Positions 1-5,656 of a DNA stretch of 5,656 nucleotides are shown in pieces. The notes under the pieces were generated by a model that searched no databases, was not told where the DNA came from, and was given only the letters and a program-made list of their open reading frames with translations. Source of the stretch: Candidatus Peregrinibacteria bacterium (GTDB lineage Bacteria > Patescibacteriota > Gracilibacteria > UBA1369 > JACRIC01); contig JACRIC010000078.1 in NCBI GenBank assembly GCA_016235915.1, positions 1-5,656 on the forward strand. Direction: 5' to 3'. Numbering within the stretch: position 1 is the stretch's first letter; each line of letters starts with the position of its first letter. The translations under genes were made by a program, and so were the position numbers.

Positions 1-84
1 GAAACATTTAAAAATTGAAAGAGGATAACAGAAAAAAGCGCGGCGAAAGAGAAAAGAGAAAGAATTTTAAAAAAACGCACGACG

Positions 85-119
85 GTCATTCTAAAGGAGT
101 GAAACGACTGAAGAATCTC
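85..119 (+). repeat. Short hairpin-forming dispersed repeat, copy A (GTCATTCT ... GAATCTC)
   Basis: The element starts with GTCATTCT (85-92) and ends with GAATCTC (113-119). Its inner end sequences pair as a 5-bp stem (ATTCT 88-92 with AGAAT 112-116), flanked outside by GTC and CTC. Inside, AGT (98-100) can pair with ACT (107-109). The same layout, GTC-stem-CTC, appears in reverse complement between mutS and mutL at 2833-2886 with different but still complementary stem bases. From memory, intergenic repeats with these ends (GTCATTCTGA...GAATCTC) recur in many bacterial genomes. I could not verify this, and mobility is an inference. An AAAGGAG string inside it (93-99) looks like a ribosome binding site but serves no convincing gene. 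Confidence 0.5.
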
Positions 120-149
120 AGGGTTACACCGACGTTTCTATAGTAGACT

Positions 150-168
150 AATTTTACAAAATTTTACA
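150..168 (+). repeat. 9-bp direct repeat, two copies one helical turn apart
   Basis: AATTTTACA occurs at 150-158 and again at 160-168, a 10-bp period that would place both copies on the same face of the helix. It lies about 80 bp upstream of the preferred mutS start. Such spacing is compatible with a tandem operator or activator site. In an AT-rich intergenic stretch, chance duplication is equally plausible. Confidence 0.3.
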
Positions 169-198
169 GCAAAAACAACTCAAAACACATTTCTTTTG

Positions 199-225
199 AA
201 TTTGTGGCAAAAAAATGCCACAATT
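199..225 (+). promoter_or_regulatory. Inverted repeat / hairpin in the mutS leader
   Basis: TTGTGGCA (202-209) and TGCCACAA (216-223) are perfect reverse complements around an A6 loop (210-215). Allowing one bulged T, the stem extends to 10 bp (199-209 with 216-225). The most upstream in-frame ATG of mutS (215-217) straddles the loop and the 3' arm. No T-run follows on either strand, so a canonical intrinsic terminator is unlikely. It could be an RNA hairpin in the 5' leader affecting mutS translation, or a dyad operator for a DNA-binding protein. The structure is seen directly; the role is inferred. Confidence 0.5.
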
Positions 226-247
226 GGTGGGCTTTAGCGAAAAAAAC

Positions 248-2833
248 ATGACTGAAAATCCCACCCCCATGATGGCGCAGTATCAGAAGATGAAGGCCGA
301 GTATCCCGACTGTATACTTTTTTTTCGGCTCGGAGATTTTTATGAAATGTTCGGATCCGATGCCGTAGAAGCTTCGAAAATCCTTGACATCGTGTTGACT
401 GCGAGAAACAAAGGAGATCATCGGACTCCCATGTGCGGCATTCCTTATCACGCCTCAGAAAGTTACCTTGCCCGTCTCACGAAGGCAGGAAAAAAAGTCG
501 CGATCTGCGAACAGATGTCGGATCCGTCTCTTCCCGGAATCGTGGAAAGAAAGGTCATTCGCGTGGTTACGCCGGGCACGACTCTCAGTGAAGATATTTT
601 GGAAAAAAAGGCAAACAATTACATTTTCTGTCTGTATGTGAAAGAAAATTATTTTGGATTGAGTTTTGCCGATATCACGACCGGTGAATTTCAAGTTGCG
701 GAAATTTCAGGCTTGGAAAACCTCTGCGCGGAATTTGAAAAATTTTCGCCAAAAGAAGTCATTGTGCGTCCTGAATTTTTCGATCTCGAATTCATGAAAA
801 AATTAAAAAACGAATTTCCTTCCACCTATTTTTTCCCTTTTGAACCCAAGCAGGAAAGTACAAAAAATCTCGAAAGTTTTGGTGTGGAAGGCCTCCCTTT
901 TGGACGCTCTGCCGCAGGAACGCTTCTGCAATATCTTCTAGAAACGCAGAAAAATGATTTGGCTCATATTCAAAAACTGGCGGCGTATTCGCGGGAAGAT
1001 CATATGCTCTTAGACGAAGCAACGGTGAGGAATCTCGAACTTTTTTCATCTCTCCTGCAAATTATTGATAAAACCGAAACGCCGATGGGAGGCCGTCTGC
1101 TCCGAAAATGGCTGGCATCTCCCCTTATTCAAAAAAATCCCATTGAAAATCGGCTCGAAGGCGTGGCTGAACTGTACGAAAATCAGAAAATGAAGGATGA
1201 TCTGGCGGAATTTTTGAAAAAAATGCACGACCTCGAACGGATACTCAGCCGCTTATCGATTGGAACGGGAAATGCGCGGGATATTTCAGCGCTCAGAAAT
1301 TCTCTGAAACTCATTCCCGATATGAAAAACATTCTGGAAACCGCGAAGTCGCCAATTCTCTGTTATCTGAGAAAAAAACTTTCCGATTGCCGCGAAACGG
1401 TTGAACTTCTTGCTCAGGCGATTTCGGATGATCCGCCGATTTCCATTCGCGAAGGCGGAATGATTCGCGACGGTTTTCACGTGGAGCTGGATTCTTTAAG
1501 GGCGGTGTCCCGTGGTGTGGAGAAAATTTTAAAAGAAATTCAGCAAAGAGAAGCGGCGCGTACCGGCATCAATTCATTAAAAATCAGTTTCAATAGAGTT
1601 TTTGGCTATTATATTGAAATTTACAAAACGCATTCGGATAAAATTCCAGCGACTTACATTCGGAAACAAACGTTGGTCAATGCTGAACGGTTCATCACGC
1701 CGGAGCTGAAAGAATTGGAGGAAAAAATTCTTGGAGCCGAAGAGAAGATTTTGCGCTTGGAATATGAACTTTTTCAAACGGTTCGTGGAAAAATTCTCGA
1801 AAACATGAGTGAAATTCAGGAAAATGCGCAAAAAATCGCCGCGCTGGATGTCTTGCAGGGTTTTGCGCAGAGTGCTTTGAAAGGGAATTTTTGTCGGCCG
1901 GAGATTCACGAAGATGGGAAAATTATTATAAAAGAAGGGCGGCATCCGGTGGTGGAAAAATTTTCTCGCGCAACGCGTTTTGTGCCCAATGACACCATTC
2001 TTGATGGAAATGAAAATCGATTTATGCTCATTACTGGGCCGAACATGGCGGGGAAAAGCGTGTATATCCGACAGGTGGCGATCATCACGCTTCTCTCTCA
2101 CATCGGGTCGTTTGTGCCGGCGAAGGAGGCGAAAATCGGGCTGACCGATCGGATTTTTACGCGAGTTGGGGCGAGTGATGATGTCAAAAGGGGGCAGAGC
2201 ACGTTTATGGTGGAAATGCAGGAGACTGCGAATATTTTGAAGAATGCTACGGAAAAAAGTCTGATCATTTTGGATGAAATTGGACGCGGGACATCGACGT
2301 ATGATGGGGTGAGCATTGCATGGGCGGTGACAGAACATCTGCATGATCGGATTCGGGCAAAAACGCTGTTTGCGACGCACTATCATGAGCTTATTTCTGT
2401 TGCGGAAAAATTATCTGGAGCAAAAAATTACCGCGCAACAGTGAAAGAAACCATGGAGGGCATTATTTTTCTGTATACAATTGAAAAAGGAGCGATTGAC
2501 CGAAGTTACGGTATCGAGGTGGCGAAATTGGCGGGAATACCGCGAGATGTGACCATGAGAGCTCGGGAAATTTTGGATGAATTGGAGGAAAAAATCGTGG
2601 AACAGGGGATCAGGGAGCAGATTTTGAAAGGAAAGGTGTCCGAGGCACAGATGGATTTGTTTAAAAATCGCACAGAAGCTCCTCTGGCCATTCATACAAA
2701 TCTGGAGCAATCCTATCGTGGCGGTTTAACTCATCCTGCTCTGGAAACTTTGAAGCAAATGGACGTAAACCGTCTCACTCCACTTGAGGCTTTGCAAAAA
2801 CTTGATGAGCTGAAGGGGACTCTATCCGCATAG
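248..2833 (+). CDS. mutS: DNA mismatch repair protein MutS
   Basis: MutS recognises base mismatches and small loops as a dimer and uses ATP to become a sliding clamp that recruits MutL. Read from ATG 248 the protein has 861 residues, normal for MutS1. Visible in order: the mismatch-binding domain with the Phe-X-Glu motif (F31-Y-E33 in GDFYEMF); connector (about 120-240); core and lever with the clamp region (NAERF, 478-482); and the ATPase domain with Walker A GPNMAGKS (597-604), GQSTF (649-653), Walker B LIILDE (672-677) and THYHEL (710-715). QMDLF (801-805) fits the beta-clamp-binding consensus, and the protein ends in the usual TPLEAL helix region. ATG 248 is preferred because it leaves five residues before the conserved TPMM. 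ATG 215 would add 11 residues and lies inside a hairpin. Neither start has a clear Shine-Dalgarno sequence. All catalytic residues are intact. mutL follows after 90 bp, probably in the same operon. An 8-T run (318-325) sits just before the mismatch-binding motif. Confidence 0.98.
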   Translation: MTENPTPMMAQYQKMKAEYPDCILFFRLGDFYEMFGSDAVEASKILDIVLTARNKGDHRTPMCGIPYHASESYLARLTKAGKKVAICEQMSDPSLPGIVERKVIRVVTPGTTLSEDILEKKANNYIFCLYVKENYFGLSFADITTGEFQVAEISGLENLCAEFEKFSPKEVIVRPEFFDLEFMKKLKNEFPSTYFFPFEPKQESTKNLESFGVEGLPFGRSAAGTLLQYLLETQKNDLAHIQKLAAYSREDHMLLDEATVRNLELFSSLLQIIDKTETPMGGRLLRKWLASPLIQKNPIENRLEGVAELYENQKMKDDLAEFLKKMHDLERILSRLSIGTGNARDISALRNSLKLIPDMKNILETAKSPILCYLRKKLSDCRETVELLAQAISDDPPISIREGGMIRDGFHVELDSLRAVSRGVEKILKEIQQREAARTGINSLKISFNRVFGYYIEIYKTHSDKIPATYIRKQTLVNAERFITPELKELEEKILGAEEKILRLEYELFQTVRGKILENMSEIQENAQKIAALDVLQGFAQSALKGNFCRPEIHEDGKIIIKEGRHPVVEKFSRATRFVPNDTILDGNENRFMLITGPNMAGKSVYIRQVAIITLLSHIGSFVPAKEAKIGLTDRIFTRVGASDDVKRGQSTFMVEMQETANILKNATEKSLIILDEIGRGTSTYDGVSIAWAVTEHLHDRIRAKTLFATHYHELISVAEKLSGAKNYRATVKETMEGIIFLYTIEKGAIDRSYGIEVAKLAGIPRDVTMRAREILDELEEKIVEQGIREQILKGKVSEAQMDLFKNRTEAPLAIHTNLEQSYRGGLTHPALETLKQMDVNRLTPLEALQKLDELKGTLSA

Positions 2834-2886
2834 AGATCCCCGATCCGAATCGGTCGCCAAAGGCGACCTTTCGGTCGAGGATGACA
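2833..2886 (-). repeat. Long imperfect hairpin repeat between mutS and mutL, copy B
   Basis: On the + strand the element opens with GAGATCC (2833-2839, its first G being the last base of the mutS TAG) and closes with AGGATGAC (2878-2885). It folds into one long imperfect hairpin: 2836-2843 pairs with 2875-2882 (7 of 8), CCGA 2845-2848 with TCGG 2871-2874, and GGTCGCC 2852-2858 with GGCGACC 2862-2868 around an AAA loop. Two competing small hairpins also exist: CCGAT/ATCGG at 2840-2853 and CGACC/GGTCG at 2864-2877. In reverse complement its ends are GTCATCCT...GGATCTC, matching copy A at 85-119. No T-run follows directly, so it is not a classical terminator. It could still attenuate readthrough into mutL or stabilise the mutS mRNA end. 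Membership in a dispersed family is inferred. Confidence 0.6.
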
Positions 2887-2908
2887 GTATTCACAAAATG
2901 ACAAACTT

Positions 2909-2914
2909 TATAAC
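2909..2914 (+). promoter_or_regulatory. Possible -10 element (TATAAC) just upstream of mutL
   Basis: TATAAC lies 9 bp before the mutL ATG at 2924. If used, transcription would begin within a few bases of the start codon and give a nearly leaderless mRNA. This would agree with the absence of any Shine-Dalgarno sequence in the pyrimidine-rich bases before the ATG. No convincing -35 box stands 16-18 bp upstream, although TTCACA occurs at 2890-2895 with a spacer that is too short. mutL may simply be co-transcribed with mutS. Confidence 0.2.
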
Positions 2915-2923
2915 TTTTTCCCC

Positions 2924-4672
2924 ATGTCCCTCATAAAACTTCTCCCCGAACATCTCATAAATCAAATCGCGGCAGGCGAAGTAGTGGAACGGCCGGCATC
3001 GGTCGTAAAGGAACTGATCGAAAACGCTATCGATGCTCACGGAACTCGCATTGAAATCCACATAAAAAATGCAGGAAAAACTGAAATGAAAATCGTTGAC
3101 GATGGAGACGGAATGTCGGCTGAAGATAGCGCGCTGGCATTTGCGAGACACGCCACAAGTAAAATAAAGACCGAAGAGGATTTGGGAAAAATTGTGACAC
3201 TGGGTTTCCGCGGCGAGGCGCTCTCCAGCATTGCCTCGGTTTCAAAAGTAACGCTGGAAACCAAAAGAGCCGAGGATGAAACAGGAACACGCATCACGGC
3301 CGAAGGTGAAAAAATATCATCCCCCATGCCGTACGGTTGTCCAAAAGGCACATCAATAAGCGTGAATGATCTTTTTTTCAATACTCCGGCTCGAAAAAAA
3401 TATCTGAAATCGGATTCCACGGAACTCGGACACATTATTTCCACGGTCACAGAAGCCGCTCTTTCAACGCATAGTATTCATTTTGTCCTTTTTCATAATG
3501 GACGAACTATTTTTGACGCGCCGAAAACAGTCGAGCCACGCGATCGGATTCGCTCCATTCTCGGGCGCGACACGGAAGAGCATCTTTTGCCAATTTTTTA
3601 CGGAGGCAAAGATTTTCAAATAAAAGGATACATCGGAAAACCCGAAATTTCACGCACGTCTCGCGAAAATCAGTATTTTTTCATAAATGGGCGCAGTATA
3701 CAATCCAACAGTCTGTCTCATGCCGTGAAAGAAGGATTCCAAACCCTTTTGCCGCACGGGAAATATCCGCTTTTTATCATGTATCTCACTATTGAACCGC
3801 AATACATTGATGTCAACGTGCATCCGAGAAAAACCGAAATTCGTTTTCAAAATCAAAGCGAATTGTATGGAGCATTTCTGCGATCAGTGAAACAGAGCCT
3901 CGAGACCAATGTGCTCGCGCCGAATATATTTCCAAGATCGCATCGGACGCCAGAAAATTGGAACGCCCAACCGCAGACCGTTCCCATGGCGCTTGAATTT
4001 ACAAAAAATATTATCCGCGGCGAAAACGCTGGATTTCGCGAATTTTCAAGCGAGCAGAAATCGGCTGTCAAAACCCAAAACGCCATCTCTCAAAAAGTCA
4101 GCATGAAAGCCATGACCCAAATAGCAAATTCCTATATCATTGCTCAAGATGATGAAGGATTGGTGATTATCGATCAGCACGCGGCTCATGAGCGGTGCCT
4201 TTTTTCCGCGCTCATGAAGGCAGAGAGCGAAAAAAAACCGATTTCTCAGCCACTCATCGTGCCTTTGACGCTGGAACTCGGCTTTCGGGAAAATCAGTTA
4301 TTTGAGGCAGAAAGCGATTTTTTGAACAATCTGGGATTTAAAATGGAAAAATTTACAGGAAATACTTTTCAGGTAACCGCAGTGCCGGCGCTCTTAAGCG
4401 ACAGCGATTTTCGCGAGATTCTTTTAGGAATGGCGGGGGATATTCTTTCAGGAAGAACATACGGGACTGTTGAGGAAAAACGGGAAAAAATGACCGCCTC
4501 AATCGCCTGTCGCGGTGCGATAAAATTCGGAAAACCATTGACGCTCATGGAACAGGACGCGCTGATTGCCACAATGGAATCTCTTGATCAAAAATACACC
4601 TGCCCTCACGGCCGTCCCACGATGATTCGGCTGACTTTTCATGAGCTGGAGAAGCGCTTTGGACGAATATAA
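2924..4672 (+). CDS. mutL: DNA mismatch repair protein MutL (endonuclease type)
   Basis: MutL couples mismatch-bound MutS to strand incision. The 582-residue protein begins with a GHKL ATPase domain: E30 and N34 in KELIENAIDA, D59-D-G-D-G63, RHATSK (75-80) and GFRGEAL (94-100). A transducer domain follows with FINGR (253-257) and VNVHPRK (297-303); K303 corresponds to the ATP-contacting lysine of E. coli MutL. After a short linker (about 335-390) comes the dimerisation and endonuclease domain: DQHAAHE (417-423), QPLIVP (442-447, the place of the beta-clamp-binding motif), ACR (528-530), CPHGRP (560-565) and a terminal FGR (579-581). These are the motifs of nicking MutL proteins and are absent from E. 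coli MutL, so MutH-independent repair is expected. The distal glutamate of DQHA(X)2E(X)4E is replaced by S428. The start at 2924 fits the family N-terminus; the upstream frame reaches a TGA at 2882 without another ATG. No Shine-Dalgarno sequence is visible. Confidence 0.98.
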   Translation: MSLIKLLPEHLINQIAAGEVVERPASVVKELIENAIDAHGTRIEIHIKNAGKTEMKIVDDGDGMSAEDSALAFARHATSKIKTEEDLGKIVTLGFRGEALSSIASVSKVTLETKRAEDETGTRITAEGEKISSPMPYGCPKGTSISVNDLFFNTPARKKYLKSDSTELGHIISTVTEAALSTHSIHFVLFHNGRTIFDAPKTVEPRDRIRSILGRDTEEHLLPIFYGGKDFQIKGYIGKPEISRTSRENQYFFINGRSIQSNSLSHAVKEGFQTLLPHGKYPLFIMYLTIEPQYIDVNVHPRKTEIRFQNQSELYGAFLRSVKQSLETNVLAPNIFPRSHRTPENWNAQPQTVPMALEFTKNIIRGENAGFREFSSEQKSAVKTQNAISQKVSMKAMTQIANSYIIAQDDEGLVIIDQHAAHERCLFSALMKAESEKKPISQPLIVPLTLELGFRENQLFEAESDFLNNLGFKMEKFTGNTFQVTAVPALLSDSDFREILLGMAGDILSGRTYGTVEEKREKMTASIACRGAIKFGKPLTLMEQDALIATMESLDQKYTCPHGRPTMIRLTFHELEKRFGRI

Positions 4673-4684
4673 GAAACTTCAAAA

Positions 4685-5656
4685 TCATTTCCTTCCGACA
4701 AGCGCCGAAACCTCAGCATTCGCGGAAACTTCTCCTTCAAAAAGAAAAGAACCTGTCCCCGATTCGGAAAAATTCGGCGAAACTCGATATACGGTAAGCG
4801 CCGGATCAACAAAAAGCTCTTTTTTAAAAGAAAAATTTGGCATTCCCGGCTGTTTTTCCATTTGAAACGAATATTCATCAATCGCTCCATCTGAAAAAGT
4901 AAACGGCACTTCATACGTCAGCGAAAATTCCGTAATGCCACCCGCAGCGGTCGAAAATGTCGTATAGAAATAGGTAAGATTCAGCTCAGGATCCTCATGA
5001 GTCGTGACGGAATTGCTCCCAGAATATTCCCGAAGCACACTCCCCTTCGGCACATAAATTCTTGTCCCGACGGTATTCACTCCTCGTCCCAGAATATCCA
5101 GAATTTGAGGCGAAAGTTCTCCAAATCCCGCATCTTTCAATGTTTTCAAAATTGCCTGTTCAGTTTCGGAGGAATAGGTATTTCGCCGTTTGATGGTAAC
5201 CTGATCAAGCACTTGGCCATCGCGTTCGATTTCCGTTTTATGAGAAAGAGATTGTTGCATATATCGGTCGCTTTTATTTCCGCCAATGGATGAATGAATC
5301 ACGGACAAAAAATCGAGGCTTTTCTTTTCAAATGTTCCACTCAACCCAAAATCATCAAACATTTTTTGGATATCCGCATCTTTGCTATAAAGAGAAAGAT
5401 GTTTTTCGGCAAATGCCCGAAGGAGAATTTCAAAGAAAGCCGTCGGATTTTCGTCAGCGAGTTTTTTCTTTACCGCAGGAATAAAGGATCGAAGAATAGT
5501 TTTTGGGTCTTCCTGCCCATCGAGCTTTGATTCAATAATATATGAAAGCAAAATATCAAAATTATTTTGGTCATACTTCACGCCGTTGATCGTAATAGGC
5601 CCAATGACAGCTAAAAGATCTCTCACAACCGAAATATCCATGGCAAAAACACTGTC
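4685..5656 (-). CDS. DUF4012-family protein, 3' part (5' end outside window)
   Basis: The reading frame enters from the right edge and ends with TGA at 4687-4685. About 323 C-terminal residues are visible. The first methionine codon in the window (5641-5639) is probably internal: the frame stays open beyond it, and the preceding residues (DSVFA) continue the family's DGVIAxD-like segment just before the LLxxxGPI stretch. Other DUF4012-like hallmarks are LYSKDADIQ (about 5367-5393), a GGNKSDRYM segment (about 5255-5285), YVPKGS (about 5040-5060) and, near the end, a beta-rich region with SLTYEVPF and KQPGMP (about 4840-4860). DUF4012 proteins are common in Patescibacteria and some Gram-positives. 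They usually have an N-terminal membrane anchor, which would lie outside this window, and are of unknown function, presumably at the cell surface. The gene is convergent with mutL, with 12 bp between stop codons, so the two are not in one operon. Family assignment is from recognition of conserved segments, not a search. Confidence 0.82.
   Translation of the reverse strand, partial: DSVFAMDISVVRDLLAVIGPITINGVKYDQNNFDILLSYIIESKLDGQEDPKTILRSFIPAVKKKLADENPTAFFEILLRAFAEKHLSLYSKDADIQKMFDDFGLSGTFEKKSLDFLSVIHSSIGGNKSDRYMQQSLSHKTEIERDGQVLDQVTIKRRNTYSSETEQAILKTLKDAGFGELSPQILDILGRGVNTVGTRIYVPKGSVLREYSGSNSVTTHEDPELNLTYFYTTFSTAAGGITEFSLTYEVPFTFSDGAIDEYSFQMEKQPGMPNFSFKKELFVDPALTVYRVSPNFSESGTGSFLFEGEVSANAEVSALVGRK

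Noticed and set aside
1..84. End or start of an upstream gene
   Set aside because: All + strand frames meet stops within the first bases. A - strand ATG at 7-5 leaves too little sequence to judge.
93..143. Shine-Dalgarno-like AAAGGAG with a 14-codon GTG...TAG reading frame
   Set aside because: The AAAGGAG is part of the repeat at 85-119 and overlaps the GTG itself. The peptide is tiny and shows no recognisable feature.
139..144. TATAGT as the -10 box of a mutS promoter
   Set aside because: No acceptable -35 hexamer lies 15-19 bp upstream, so it was not listed as a promoter.
199..225. Intrinsic terminator of an upstream gene
   Set aside because: A good stem is present, but no T-run follows it on either strand; the A-run is in the loop instead.
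1577..2386. 269-codon open frame on the - strand inside mutS
   Set aside because: It is antisense to the most conserved part of mutS, is rich in Arg, His, Phe and Ile as expected of a shadow frame, and shows no recognisable domain.
4641..4865. Short + strand frame overlapping the end of mutL and the DUF4012 gene
   Set aside because: It overlaps two well-supported genes in other frames, has no ribosome binding site and no family resemblance.
5639..5641. ATG at 5641-5639 as the true start of the DUF4012 gene
   Set aside because: The frame remains open to the window edge and the conserved family sequence continues through this codon, so it is probably an internal methionine.
248..5656. Alternative genetic code with UGA as glycine, as in some Patescibacteria
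   Set aside because: No TGA occurs in frame in mutS or mutL, glycine is written with GGN codons, and the DUF4012 frame ends naturally at TGA with another in-frame TGA two codons later.

Overview
The window carries a complete DNA mismatch-repair gene pair, mutS followed by mutL, on the + strand. Facing it on the - strand is the 3' part of a DUF4012-family surface or envelope protein gene that runs off the right edge. Abundant A- and T-runs, a mutS-mutL pair with no mutH in view, and a DUF4012 protein together suggest a member of the Patescibacteria (CPR) or a close relative. Peregrinibacteria-like lineages are one possibility, but this placement is an inference and no marker here fixes it. TGA acts as an ordinary stop: no TGA occurs in frame in mutS or mutL, and the DUF4012 gene ends on TGA. 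This argues against the UGA-glycine code of Gracilibacteria and Absconditabacteria.

Layout. Bases 1-247 hold no supportable gene. They contain a short hairpin-forming repeat (85-119), a 9-bp direct repeat spaced one helical turn apart (150-168) and a strong inverted repeat (199-225) that swallows the most upstream possible mutS ATG. mutS most likely runs 248-2833. The 90-bp mutS-mutL gap is mostly filled by a long imperfect hairpin (2833-2886). Its ends match those of the 85-119 element in reverse complement, so the two look like members of one dispersed repeat family in opposite orientations. mutL runs 2924-4672. After only 12 bp comes the stop codon of the convergent DUF4012 gene (4685 to beyond 5656, - strand).

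Function. MutS would bind mismatches through its Phe-X-Glu motif and switch to an ATP-bound sliding clamp that recruits MutL. This MutL has the C-terminal zinc-binding endonuclease motifs of non-E. coli MutL, and both proteins carry candidate beta-clamp-binding motifs. That fits MutH-independent repair in which MutL nicks the new strand under guidance from the replication clamp. One acidic position of the classical MutL endonuclease motif is replaced by serine. The DUF4012 gene has no evident link to repair. No previously undescribed system is visible. The most unusual structures are the paired hairpin repeats and the inverted repeat at the mutS start.
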